This document shows, piece after piece, positions 10,074 through 20,834 of a DNA stretch of 64,000 bases. How positions within the stretch are numbered: the first letter of the stretch is position 1; each line of letters starts with the position of its first letter. Source of the stretch: Trichobilharzia regenti. Lineage: Eukaryota > Platyhelminthes > Trematoda > Strigeidida > Schistosomatidae. The translations under genes were made by a program, and so were the position numbers. The notes beneath the pieces were generated by a model. The model did no database searches. It saw only the letters and a list, made by a program, of their open reading frames with translations, and was not told where the DNA came from. The stretch covers positions 35,269,379 to 35,333,378 of the forward strand of contig OX235263.1 in assembly GCA_944472135.2 (NCBI GenBank). The letters run 5' to 3'.

Positions 10074-10079
10074 GGGGAG
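10074..10079 (+). promoter_or_regulatory. Polypurine tract before the 3' LTR
   Basis: GGGGAG lies immediately before the TGTC end of the 3' LTR, where plus-strand priming occurs in LTR elements. It is short, but the position is exact. Confidence 0.6.
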
Positions 10080-10437
10080 TGTCAATGTAGTTGAAGATTG
10101 AACGATCAATTCTTGGTTGTTTGCTCAAAACAAACTTCCCCAATTTTCGCGGAGGCATCAATACGACAGTCATCGTCTCATCGGTCGCTGTTCAGAAAGA
10201 AGTCAGTAATAAACCTTCAGAAGTAATATTATGATTGATTATTGTAATATTTGTTCACAGACCTTAGTCATACTTGATTTATATGTTGGTGTAACAATAC
10301 AGAATACTCAAGTCAACAATTGGTGTTTTGGTTTTTTCGTCCGTTATTACTAAGCGTTTCTGAGAAACTTCAAGCGACAGCGTGAGCCCGAGCGTAGCAA
10401 GAGCTGGGCATTAACGGTTTCGGAGACGTGGCTGACA
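10080..10437 (+). repeat. 3' LTR of the BEL element
   Basis: 358 bases, same length as the 5' LTR, followed by the TTAAC duplication and then by the resumed P1 sequence. Confidence 0.92.
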
Positions 10438-10502
10438 TTAACTCTGTGCAAATATGTTAAAATTGTTCTTGTGTATATATTTAATAGTGTCTTTGCCATG
10501 TA

Positions 10503-10554
10503 AGCAGCTGACGAGAAGGCAACGAAATAAAAGATGGTACCATTTTATTCTGCT
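10503..10554 (+). ncRNA. Hammerhead ribozyme motif of P1, right copy
   Basis: AGCAG, CTGACGA, GAAGGCAAC, GAAA, the stem III with ATGGTACCAT at its centre, then AU-U and CTGCT. It is the mirror of 1659-1710, with one base different in the stem II region. The core is complete and the presumed cleavage triplet is AUU. Confidence 0.75.
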
Positions 10555-10609
10555 AAAACTCTAGTTCTTGCTTTGTTCAAATTCATTTAGGGGAATAAAT
10601 GTATGAAAT

Positions 10610-10619
10610 TGGTAATTTA
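10610..10619 (+). repeat. Right 10-base target duplication of P1
   Basis: TGGTAATTTA, identical to 1626-1635. Confidence 0.65.
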
Positions 10620-11402
10620 GGTAGACTTAAAGTAACTTAGAATCGTGTGACTGCAATACACAGCGGTAATTGCATAATAATAAACTCTTCTGGATAACTT
10701 CTGAATCAGCCTCTGGTGCAGCTGTTGAATATGAAATTAAGATGTGGTACAAAGGACAGGCAATCCGGTTTTCACTGGTTGACAAAATAGTTGTCTTGGC
10801 TTTAGACGAGATTATTGCACAGTGAGAAAATGTACGGTAAATACTGTGGGTTTTGTAAGATGTAAAATCAGGAAATTGTATAGCATATCCGCGATCAGAA
10901 GCAGCCCTCACGCTCTGTCTGGTGGGCACTTGCATATCTTATTTCACAGGAGACCATACCAGTTTCTTTTATTAGTTCCAGACAGCCCTGTTCGACGCGA
11001 TTTTCGTGTATGTGCGACTTTTGTTGGCTCGATTTCTCTAAGAATCGCTGTAAGTCATATTTCGGAGTATAAATGAAATGTTTGACCAGCACAAAGCTAG
11101 CAAATGTGCTTCTTGAAATGACTGGAAAGATGATCCTGCACTCTGTAAAGCCATGAATGCATCACGGCCTCGACTGGCCATTCTTTGCCCTACATCGATT
11201 TTCCTCTGTAAGTCACAGTTCTTTCTGGCGTTTTGCAAGTTTTGACAATGTGTGTGGCCATTTTCTGAAATACCCAGTATACTTGGTGTACATTTCCGCG
11301 ATCGGCACCCGAGTAGTTTCTTGGTAGCTTGGTGTCAGCCTTAGCCTGATAGTAGATATTCGGCCGGCTGATACTCACGACCTCTTCTAGTGTGGAAACC
11401 TA
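10620..11402 (-). other. Exon-like cluster on the minus strand, unidentified
   Basis: Several minus-strand frames look more protein-like than their surroundings. The segment after an acceptor-like ATATTTTTAG at about 11403 reads VSTLEEVVSISRPNIYYQAK onward for about 65 codons. Segments after two TGACTTACAG sites read RKIDVGQRMASRGRDAFMAL and RFLEKSSQQKSHIHENRVEQ, the latter ending at a donor-like CTG|GTATGG. A further frame near 10627-10935 includes ASDRGYAIQFPDFTSYKTH. The GATCGCGGA context occurs twice, hinting at an internal duplication. No family is recognised and the frames do not join simply, so this could be host exons, a decayed gene or chance. Confidence 0.25.
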
Positions 11403-12060
11403 AAAATATAAGTGCCCTTGCTGCTGCACATTTGCGTGAATTTTTGGTTGCTAAGCATCAGTGAAATCCACAGATATAAGCTACAGTGGTGTCTAGGTTC
11501 AACGGAAATTGTACAGTAATTTCCGAACATTTCTAACATCCCCAGCTTTCCCTCCCGAATATTGGCTGGCAAAGATGCGCTCCAAGGCAACTTCTGTTAT
11601 TGTATTTGAACTGCGCAAACGTCTCAAACAACTACGTGAATTGTTTAGTCAAAATTTTGCCTTCAAAACTTTCCACGGCTTTTCTGTTGACCTAAGCTGA
11701 CTTTAAGTGTTTGTGCAATAGAAATATGGACGACTATTTCCGAATCATACAGATATAATGGAAGTGAGTTTTAGAAACTGTTGCTATACACAATTTTTTG
11801 TGTCAGAAATATTTACAGGTTTTATTACATACTAAGACGGTAGACTTGTAGTAGTTAATTGATATGATTATGAACAATAAATTTTGTTCGAAACGTCATC
11901 CAGTAAATAATACTGTTTCACTGTGTGGTAAATCTTGTAAACAAAGTGACAGAATTACTTACTATAAAGCGTCAAGCTTTGCACATATATTAGTAGCTCT
12001 TACCAAATAAACCCACTAAACATCATATTTATAGTAGTACTTATGCAAATATCCTGTGAA
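11403..12060. other. Mostly unassigned; P4 Penelope end near 11853-11970
   Basis: The stretch 11853-11970 repeats the P4 terminal motif (GAACAATAAATTTTGTTC, then GAAACGTCATCCAGTAAATA) seen at 46455 and, in diverged form, at 30945. No coding remnant is attached. The rest shows nothing I can name. Confidence 0.5.
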
Positions 12061-12062
12061 CT

Positions 12063-12203
12063 TTTCTTTACTTTTATTAGCTTCTCACCACTGTCGACCA
12101 CTTCATGAGACTCATTGCTGAAGAAAATGACTCCTACAACGTCACTGATTTCGTATTCTACATCAAACCGCCACAGTCGCCGAGTTAAATAGTAATAATC
12201 CAC
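12063..12203 (-). other. Candidate host exon, minus strand
   Basis: On the minus strand an acceptor-like CTTGCCCAG precedes a frame reading RRLWRFDVEYEISDVVGVIF and then SNESHEVVDSGEKLIK, ending near a donor-like AAA|GTAAAG. Composition is balanced and unlike the surrounding AT-rich sequence. It lies upstream, in the same orientation, of the exon-like cluster at 10620-11402, so the two could belong to one gene. No domain is recognised. Confidence 0.3.
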
Positions 12204-12204
12204 T

Positions 12205-14230
12205 GGGCAAGTGCGCCAACAACTTCCCTGCGAGCATTTAGATAAAGTTAGTGCAACTAAGTCAGAACTATTACATTCGCGAATAAACGTTGGAAAGAGT
12301 CAGGAATAGTAGACGGGATAACCCCTTTATACACTTCTCTCTCCACTGTGGGTGTTTAGCTCTATGCTTCCGTCTTGATTGGTCTGGTTGCAGCCACTAG
12401 CCTTTTGAAAGCCAGTGATGCGTTCGACTCCTTGGATCGCTAATAACCACCTTTGCTTATTAACAGATATAGTGTGCAATCTTCGCCCATATATTCTGCT
12501 TGATGAGACTGATTACTAACTTTTCAAATGTTGTGGGCTTCAGACTTTGTGACATAACGATCATTTCTTATATAGAGCCGTGCATCTAGAAGAAATATTC
12601 GCCTTTGAATTATACTGTCGTCAGTATGCTGATCAATTTGCCAGATATAATTACTATCACAGCCAGAATTTGAAGACGGAGTAGACACACTGTTAACATA
12701 TTTAAAAGTAGCGGTAACTCGTTAATACAGCAGTGGCAGATGTTTTTGTGAATAGTGAATCTATGAACAAGCTGCATCAGAGGGCTAGTTCATTTGCATT
12801 TTGAAGTAAAGTGCAGTTAGGTGAGGTGTTTCGTCTTCAAAGGAAGAGCAGTTTCCCCGAAATGCCAACCTGATGACTAAAGTAGTGTTACCTTTGAATC
12901 ACTATATATTAAAGTCAAAAGTGGACATCATGATAGTAAGACTTATATGGGTAGCATTATACATTGCAAATGAACGTTGTCAGCCCAGGGATTATACAGT
13001 TTACACTGTATTTCCTTTATGAATGTATTTATTAATGATAGATTGCACCTACATATTTCATTACACTTTGTTGATTCACCTTAGCACTTTTAATTTTCTA
13101 AAAACAGCTTTCACTCCCTTGTAAAAATTGTACTTACCTCAATATTAGTTAGTTATCGTATGCCTACAACCAAGGGTCGAAAACGAAACGAAGTCGATTT
13201 TCCCGCGCAACCTGGAGAACTATTGTACAATTCAATAACTATACGGCATGGTTCAGACAATGAATGTATATATATACATCAAATATTTAGCTGTTGAAAC
13301 ATTATTAATTTGTAGACGATCTACGATTTCAGATTATATCATACTTGATTGTACCTGTAAAAATGGCATTCATTTTCATGCAAATTTATATGTTTATTTG
13401 AAAATATACATTATTGTTATAATAGAAATCCGGAGAAGTCGCTGGTTAAAAGGTTGTCTTGTCGCCAAAGGAAGTAAATTTGTCCACGTCTCCTGGAAAG
13501 CATTAGGATTACCAAAGAGTTTAGAGTTATCAAACCTATTACCACAAGACCTCAACCACCTCACCATTTAGTCACCTAATAAATATAAACCTGCCAAAGA
13601 CACTGTGCTCCTGGCTTCAAGAAGCAACTATGTCCATAAGTTTACAAAGTTAAACACTTGATAGTAATTCGATAAACAGCCACAGAACACACTATGATAC
13701 TACCCTATTAGTCTAGTCGTGTCAACAAATCTTTCTCCAATTAAGATTAGCAAAGGAAACCACTACTTATGGCAAAATTTATTCGAACTTTTCATCAGAA
13801 TTATTTACATGCAGTAATTATATCCACACGAGAAGGCGCAACGAGAAATGAGCAAAGAGTGGAGAGTTGAACAAAAGAAACCCCCTCTTGATGTAGCCCA
13901 GAGTGCACATCAGGTGATACACTCCTTAATCTCTGAGGAATAATAATAATACTAACTTTCACAGACTCCGATATATGTACAGGAGCACTACAACGAAGCA
14001 TCTTTTACCTCCTTCAGATACCATAAAATATTCTGCGAAGCCTGTAAATTAAATATCAGTATTCCTCCTGATATTTTTGTAAAGTGAATGTGTGGCGTAG
14101 ACCGTTTAACGACTCAGTATGTTAGAAATATTTTCGTCCACTTAGGGACATTCAAATTACCAGTGAAGATTGCGATTCCTTTCAGCAGACATTCTCCTAA
14201 ATGATTAGACGGTTCATTTGTCATATTGTA
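12205..14230. other. No recognisable feature
   Basis: AT-rich sequence with short frames only. The 107-codon frame at 13248 and the minus-strand frame at 13801-14001 show no family motif. Confidence 0.45.
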
Positions 14231-14236
14231 TAAAAT

Positions 14237-14416
14237 ATGGATTTAGTGTGTACTGGATTGCTCACCTCGATCTTCTTTGTTTACTGCTTCCTGATTTCAT
14301 CCAGCAACCAACGCGACAATAACAGACAATGCACAGGTACTTATACAGTCTATCAATCACAATTTTTCTACCACGACCATCTCGGCATTGGGCATTTTAC
14401 TTTAAATAACGTTTAG
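14237..14416 (+). CDS. Candidate small secreted peptide or signal-peptide exon
   Basis: A 59-codon frame starts MDLVCTGLLTSIFFVYCFLI and then SSSNQRDNNRQCTG. The N-terminus is a plausible signal peptide with a long hydrophobic core followed by a polar region, though it lacks a positive charge near the start. A splice-donor-like CAG|GTACTT sits at 14334-14341, directly after the polar segment, so this could be a first exon that encodes only a signal peptide, as in schistosome micro-exon genes. Read through, it ends after 59 codons. No downstream exon could be identified. Confidence 0.25.
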   Translation: MDLVCTGLLTSIFFVYCFLISSSNQRDNNRQCTGTYTVYQSQFFYHDHLGIGHFTLNNV

Positions 14417-14419
14417 GTG

Positions 14420-17400
14420 AAGATAACAGTCAAGCAATAACGTCACTCACTATGTCACTGAAATCATTGCCAACGACCAGACACAGATGGCAGATAAAAA
14501 AACTTGAACGCTTATAATGTGGCCTTTGTCACTGACAACATGATATACACTAAGTAAACTTCACAACTTCTCCTTGTGCCTGTAGAAATTTCACACCACA
14601 CACACTACCTTGTCAACATGGTCTGTGTAACACTCGAATGCCTCAGTTCACAGGTTAATCAAACTTAAAAAATGCATCTATCATGGATTTTAACTAAAAA
14701 AATACTTCCACAATGTCGCAGACGATTTTAGCAGGAGCTGTCATTACCATGTTATGTACCCTGTAAAAGCTCAAAGGAGAAACTCTGAGCTAAAAATAGA
14801 AGAAAAGAACTTCACATATGCAAAAAGCACATGTGAGTGTGATATATACAAATATACAAGAGTTTTTTGTTCAAACTTAGCAACTACCTTGTCCTTGTTT
14901 AACTGCTCTAAATTACACTAACTTCAAACACCGTAGATTTGAAGGCATATTTAAGCTCACTAACTGATAGTCACTCAAATGGAAAAGTCAGTTTCTTTTG
15001 ATAGCGTGCTGTTCCTTATTTTTTGAGCTGCTTTTACAAATTGGTGTTACAGAGGTGAGCAAATAAAAACGTGAATTTCGGTACTTTTACTAAGCTAAAT
15101 GTAAATTGCTGTCCGAAACTTATTATTTTAAAGGGAATTTGAATAAATAGTTATTATCTCTATTATTTTTACAGAATAACAGTTTAAGTAATCCATATGT
15201 TATAACTTATATCAATGAAATGATATAGCACTTCTAATAAATACATGGCTGTGGAAATTTATAGACATGCAAATTTTGAATATTTTAACTTCTTAGCACT
15301 CATTTTTGCTCAGCTGGTAGTTATATAAACTTATTTATGATACTCAGGTAGTGTAAACAACAGCCTGTGGTCATAAAAGAGAGTATGTCTACACCAAAAA
15401 CACAAGCAGATACGTATTTAGTCTTAAAAATACATTAGGTTGTGGTAGAGTCCCTGTTATTAAGACAGGATCTCGGCACCTGAAATTCGTGACTGCCACT
15501 CGAAAAGAGGTTGAGAATTCATGGTTTAACTTTTCCAAATGTTTTGCAAAGATATGTGGGTTGTTGTATTATCGGAGAAGCAATATCCCCTATTGAACCA
15601 TAAACTAAATAGTGGGCTAAGTTGTTTCTACTGCGATGAAGGTAAAATAAGGTTTCTTCTACCCTGATGAGATACTACTTGCATAGTCTTTTCCAAGATC
15701 CAAGTCGTCTGAAATTCTGCGGATATCACAACAGTTGGCGGAATTGATTTTAAATGCATACATCTATGAAAGAAGAACGTTTTCACCGACGGAGTCATTA
15801 AAAGGCTTGCTAAATAGGATTCATAGCTCTTTGGTGTACTCAGTTTAGTCACATATGTACGTTTTCTGGAACTTTCTACGCGAGGATGTTTAATGATTTC
15901 ATGTATTCCACTGATAACTTTTCCATATGGTGAGAAGACTGGTGTTTTCCTTCATTCCTATTTCTCGTGGCTTATTTTTATAAAGGATGAAGATAATCAT
16001 TCAGTGGGTGAATTCATATTGGCATTCTGATCTTAGTAAGTTTTGGTGGTTCTATGCATTTTTTCTCCGCAAAACCTCATCCTTTCTTTTATTGGCAGAA
16101 ATAAAGGGATAGTCAGCTTGTGATACGGAATCACATGGTGTATATTTGTATTATTTTGAATAAGTGAATGACTGGATGGCCCAATAGATTGTCATTTACG
16201 ATACAATTGCAAGACTAATGAGAGGTTCTGCTGAGGCTTACTTGTAATCTTTAATTTTGGAAAGTAACGTGAAAATACGGATGCTTATTATAGCAGTGTC
16301 ATGTATATCAAGACTGACGAGATTTTGTGACTTTTTGTGACATAGTACCCGTGTCTAACACTTAAGTACTATTTTTACTCTAAACAACCGGTTAAACTGC
16401 TAGGATCGCTAAATAGTGGCTATAAGGCAGATTAAATACACGCTAGAAATTTGCATAATTGGTTTTTAAAAGAAAATTAGTGACGAATTTAATTGTTGAA
16501 GTTATATAGTAAGGTTCTGCTAGAGCAGTCAAACGATATCATTCTAAGAAATCAACTATCAAAAACATTCTGGTTGTCGCGTTCAGAGCTCAGCGAGCAT
16601 AAATTTCATTCATCAAGTTTGAGAAATAATAATGAAGATGAATAGGTTATTTCTTTTTATGTATCCTTCAGTCTGCTTCATTTTCATTTCTAAATGTTTA
16701 AAAACAAATCTACTAGTTTTATCATTATAGTTGTACATTCAGTTAAAAATATATTATAGTTAATTTTCATTACTGGCAAGTGTGTGTGGTGAAGACTGAA
16801 GGAAGCTGAAGTCCAAGAAACAAAACCTTTTCTTTCCGAAGAGCTTTAGTATACTCCTAATTTGGTTTTCGAAACTATGATAGCGTTCTCTAACAAATGC
16901 ATATTTAATTTTTTAAGTCATTGAGTTGGGTTTTTTAGTATGTCTGTCGTCATGCGTTTGGCCGAGGTACACTCTGTAAATGAAGATAGTCTCATCCCCA
17001 ACATGACGACAATATTTTGGCATTTCGGTCATTTAAACGATATCACATGTGTAACTAATAAGCAACTGCTTTTCCCATATTAAATACTGGATACAGTCAC
17101 TTTTTAATAAATCCACGACTGATTAATTCTAATTCCAACTGTGTTATTTTACTAACAACCAGAGGCCTCCTAAAAAGAAAATAAGGTGGTAAAGATCCGG
17201 CAGGTGTGATAAATACATTATTATGAAAATAGTTCAGAATATGACCTGGATAAATATATCCAGTAAATGGTACATTAAACGGACATCAAAACCTTATATC
17301 AGAAAACACCTAAAGAACATAAATAACCGAATGAGTAAACATTAAGTTATATGTACATGTCATATTTCATTTTTAATTGTTTTACATTTATTTTATACTT

Positions 17401-17690
17401 TGAATTTCGACTATTATATACTATTCGAAATATATAAGAAAGTTTGAGGATGGACCTGCTACTATTCTTCTTTACTCATCTGGCTAACCGAGATGGAAAA
17501 TGTTCCAGAATACGTTTGTGAACTCTGGAGCACTGCGATGAGAGTTAAGGAAACTGTCTATCCCTAAGCCTTGTCAAAAAGTGTATCGGTGAAACTTTGT
17601 GCAACCCATGAGAATACTCAGTTAATTTGTAGGCTGTAGTTTATTAATTCAACGAATAACTTTTCGTCAGATATTAGTCAGCGGTCGTTA
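14420..17690. other. No recognisable gene or repeat
   Basis: AT-rich, intron-like sequence. A minus-strand frame of 74 codons at 15628-15852 has no known motif. I see no Penelope, RTE or SINE sequence here, which makes it one of the few repeat-poor blocks in the window. Confidence 0.5.
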
Positions 17691-18550
17691 TCAAATGGTC
17701 TTAAAATAAATCACTTCAAATGTCAGGTTGTTAACTTTGTTTTCAGACATAAGCGCGAATTACACGAACTGGTTCGTTTCCATGATTCTAGTGTCATAAA
17801 TGGTAACGAAGTTGAAACTAAGTCGAATGTTAAATACCTTGAATTGTGTCTTTTCTCTGATATTTCCTGGTCTCCCTACATCATGTTTCTAGAAAGTTTC
17901 TAGAAAGATATTTCGCGCTTAATATTCTACATAAGGAAGTTAAGACAATTCCCTACTTCTACAGTTTGTTAATTCATGTATTCTACCCATTCTTCTGCAT
18001 GGCCCTCCTTAAACTTAACTGAGACACTTAAGAAAGACTCTCTCAGAATGTGAAAAGCACTAAAGGCTGTGAGTAGGGCAAATGGGGTGTCGCTAAGCAG
18101 ACTTGTTAATACTATTATACGTAGACAAATGGACTGATGCAATAAATTAGCGAATATTATCTTGTTGGTCTCTGAGAATCTTGTCTATACACAAATGTCT
18201 CCCAACATCTCATCAGGTAAATCTAGGAGCGACCATGGAAGACTGTGACTGGACGACTTACTATAAAATCTCACACTACCTTATTTAGTACACATTTTGT
18301 GTGATGTGAAAAGTGTGAGTTATGACATTGATGTCACACTAAGTAAACGACTTTTTCATTCTTTGTTTGATTAACATATTTTTGTTAATATTTCCACTTA
18401 TGTTCATATTCTTTCGGACAATATTTTTAATACAAATGCCCTGTTTAGTTATTTCCCCTTGTACTAAGTGAAGAGAAAATTAGATATAATATTATGCTGC
18501 ATGCTGAAAACTCCACGTTGTATCAAAAGTGCTGTTTGGAATAAAGCCAT
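17690..18550 (+). pseudogene. Decayed CR1/Jockey-type LINE, 3' part
   Basis: Broken plus-strand frames parallel the better copy at 22390-23430: a 'KYLEL..SDISWS' segment near 17835, then 'FYIRKLRQ', a C-terminal region and a 3' end with GAAAATTAGATATAATATTATGCTGCATGCTGAAAA-like sequence split by changes and TTGGAATAAAG near 18537. Multiple stops. It ends at the S2 SINE at 18553. Confidence 0.5.
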
Positions 18551-18552
18551 TA

Positions 18553-18720
18553 TTGGATTTCATCATGAGCTGACATTGGTTAGGGAATCATTGGAAACCT
18601 GAGATTATTGGACAGCTGTTTCCTCCATCCTAGTTTGGGAGTCTTCAGCAATACGCACCCACCGGAGGGGCTCGAACTCAGGACCTTCTGGTTAAAAGGC
18701 GAGCTCGTATTTAAAAGCCA
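18553..18720 (-). repeat. S2 SINE (tRNA-like promoter plus hammerhead), minus strand
   Basis: The minus strand holds the B-box-like part (GAGTTCGAGCC), then the hammerhead, then the S2 3' end (TCATGATGAAATCC). S2 copies occur at about ten loci in the window. This one lacks the long 5' region. It sits directly at the 3' end of the CR1-like copy. Confidence 0.75.
18605..18654 (-). ncRNA. Hammerhead ribozyme motif in S2, covarying copy
   Basis: On the minus strand: GTATTG, core CTGAAGA, stem II CTCC pairing with GGAG around an 11-base loop, GAAA, palindromic CAGCTG, then UC and CAATAA. Stem I is TATTG/CAATA, while most S2 copies have GTACTG/CAGTAC, so one pair changed from C-G to U-A. Stem II has C-G in place of the usual G-C closing pair. 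The core is intact in spite of many other changes in this copy. Confidence 0.75.
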
Positions 18721-20035
18721 TTATTATTATTGTTAGTTGTAGTAGTTACATGGAAGTCAGATACAAGTTAACAGTGACTTTTTTCTCCAGTATTTCATAA
18801 ATAAAGCACTAAACTCAGAATAAATTCGTCTTATATTTGATATTTTTTAATAGAGTTTTTTATATATGGATTGGTTTAATTAATAACTACGTCCTATTTT
18901 AAGAACTTTAATTGAGTCATCGAACTGTAAAACCAATAGATTGCATGCATCAGATTTATAGTTAATTTTGAAAGGATAAAGGAAGATGTTCACTTCCGAC
19001 GATTTCTACCCACTAATATGCTCTTCTATCTTAACATTTTTTTCTTAAGTTAGACAATTTCTCATAAATTTTGTCTGCAATTTGTGTTTCTAAAAATGAT
19101 ACTACTTGGTTGGTAAAGTGACGCTAATTGAGAATTGTGTGAATTTTCCGCATAGCAAATTAAGGCACAGAAGCTGAGATTATTTTTCTAGGCAGTAAAC
19201 AGTCTCTAAAGACATACAAACATCTTTTTTTATTTGTCTGACAAAAGTTTATCAAAAGTTTATTAGGACCGAAAAGATAATTCTCGATCTGTAAATTTTT
19301 CTTGTAAGTATATTAGTTCTGAAGTATTCCTTTATCTACTGATATTGATCATGCCTGTTAGGTCAGTGACCAACACACTTGAAAAGTCATCATTTCCGCG
19401 GTAATTTAGTTGCTTTAATATCACAGGATAAATGCATATAAATGGATTTTAGGAAGTGAGGCTTTATTACACATATTTTAAACATAAGGAGTATTATTCC
19501 CTTCTTCCCAGTGTATGATCAGAATAGTGAGATTTAGGGTTTAAGAGGAATTCTTTAGATAACTGTAATGAAAGTCATAACCTCAAGATGAATTAGATTT
19601 ACAACAAAAACGTTGACAGTTAATCATGAGACATTATTTAATTCTGATACTTCATGGTTGCCAGTTAGAAATTATCTTCGAATGTTTCATTCCAACACTA
19701 TAGTTAATAGTTTATGTATCCATATATGTTATTTTTAAGGATTTCACCTCCGATTCTTTTCCTAACTGGTTGATTTTAAGTTAGTACTTGAAGCTCGAAA
19801 TCTCGCTTCTTCACTTTTTGCTCTTTGCTGGTTTGCAACAAACTGATCCTTAGAAGTTAGTTTTTAGAATGATAGGTGTTAAAGTGTTTTAGCCCTTAAA
19901 TAGCCTGATGCAAATTAAGAAAATAATGTATTAAAAGCTCTGTTCATCACTAATCAACTCTAGGTTTTATGTTGAGAAGAAACTACTGAGCCAATCTAAC
20001 TGCTGATTGAGATCATGAATAGTTAAAAACAGTTG
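18721..20035. other. No recognisable feature
   Basis: AT-rich sequence with a short ATT run at about 18720. No coding or repeat match seen. Confidence 0.5.
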
Positions 20036-20039
20036 AATC

Positions 20040-20830
20040 TTGGGGTTTTGTGGATGACTGACTGACTGGTTTCAACATAGATCTTTGCACCGATGTGCAG
20101 CAGTACGAGTCGCCACATGTCACTCAGCGCACAAAGCAAGAAAGAAGAAGAAAGTAAAAAAACGCAAATTAGAGACAGTCAACAGAGATAGGAGGCAGAA
20201 AGAATAGGAATATCGAAGAACCATATAGTTTTATTGGATTGTATAACTCTCAAGGAGTGGTTGCATATGCGCCATTGAGAACGATTAGTTTGAGCCATAT
20301 CACCAGCTGTCTCTAGCCCTCATTGATTTTACCCTCCCAAAGACCCAACCAGTCAGGAAGTCTACGCCTTTCCATCTGGCTGGCTTAAACTAACTATTGT
20401 GGAAATCATTGACCGGTGAAGCCATGTTTTTGTTCGACCGCCAGTGATTCTTTTTCAACCTGATCTACCCTATATCAGTTAATATTGCCAGTCGAGGAAG
20501 GCGATGGCTAAACATGCGTAACACATGTCCCAACCACTTCAGTCGATGTAACTTCATAACCTGGTCGATTGATTTCCCCTTCTAACCTAGCACTCAATGC
20601 CTAACCTCAATATTGCTCACCCTATTATACCACCGCATAACACGGGAGATAGAACGCAAGCACCTATGATCAATGTCAGCTAGCCTCTTCATGCCTCCAC
20701 TCTCAATGGTAATGTCTCACAGTCATAAAGGAGGACAGAGCAGACTGCTGAGCAGTACACGCGTCCTTTGATCAATATCCGGATATCACGTCTACGCCAG
20801 AGATGGCGTAAACTGTTTCAAACGTTTTAA
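20040..20830 (-). pseudogene. RTE-B LINE, 3' coding part, minus strand
   Basis: The reverse complement matches the frame of the copy at 31085-31905: the region encoding a 'VLLYGCETW' type segment followed by the 'FDHRCLR.I' and 'GHVLRM' segments lies between 20830 and 20440. The 3' part (20090-20440) is decayed. Part of an RTE-clade reverse transcriptase C-terminal domain. Confidence 0.65.
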
Positions 20831-20834
20831 AGAT

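Larger units (their letters stand above)
3163..10437 (+). mobile_element. Pao/BEL LTR retrotransposon inserted in P1
   Basis: A 7275-base element with two 358-base LTRs beginning TGTC and ending GACA, flanked by TTAAC at 3158-3162 and 10438-10442. It carries one long gag-pol ORF, a 1.5-kb 3' region with repeated stem-loops and an inverted LTR, and a purine tract before the 3' LTR. Five-base duplications and a single gag-pol frame with C2H2-type gag fingers, DUF1759, DUF1758 and peptidase A17 segments are typical of the Pao/BEL group. Sinbad is a described S. mansoni member of this group; I cannot tell whether this is the same family. Confidence 0.92.
1636..10609 (+). mobile_element. Penelope-like element P1 with inverted left arm, interrupted by a BEL element
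   Basis: The element consists of a left arm (1636-1972) that is the reverse complement of its own 3' region, a 5'-truncated coding region (1984-3000), and a 3' region split by the BEL insertion (3001-3162 and 10443-10609). A matching 10-base duplication lies at both outer edges. Without the BEL element it would be about 1.7 kb. Penelope elements are known for 5' truncation with inverted terminal copies, and for hammerhead ribozymes in their terminal repeats; both are seen here. The same terminal sequence recurs at 63139-63360. Confidence 0.8.

Noticed and set aside
9535..10109. Minus-strand ORFs in the BEL 3' region
   Set aside because: Low-complexity serine and leucine-rich shadows; no conserved motif.
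11382..11402. A 21-base micro-exon on the minus strand (acceptor TTTTTAG, donor GTGAGT)
   Set aside because: Splice-like dinucleotides at this spacing are common by chance in AT-rich DNA and no flanking gene is established.
12835..12900. Hammerhead near CCTGATGACTAAAG
   Set aside because: CTGATGA occurs, but no stem II and no GAAA follow on the same strand.
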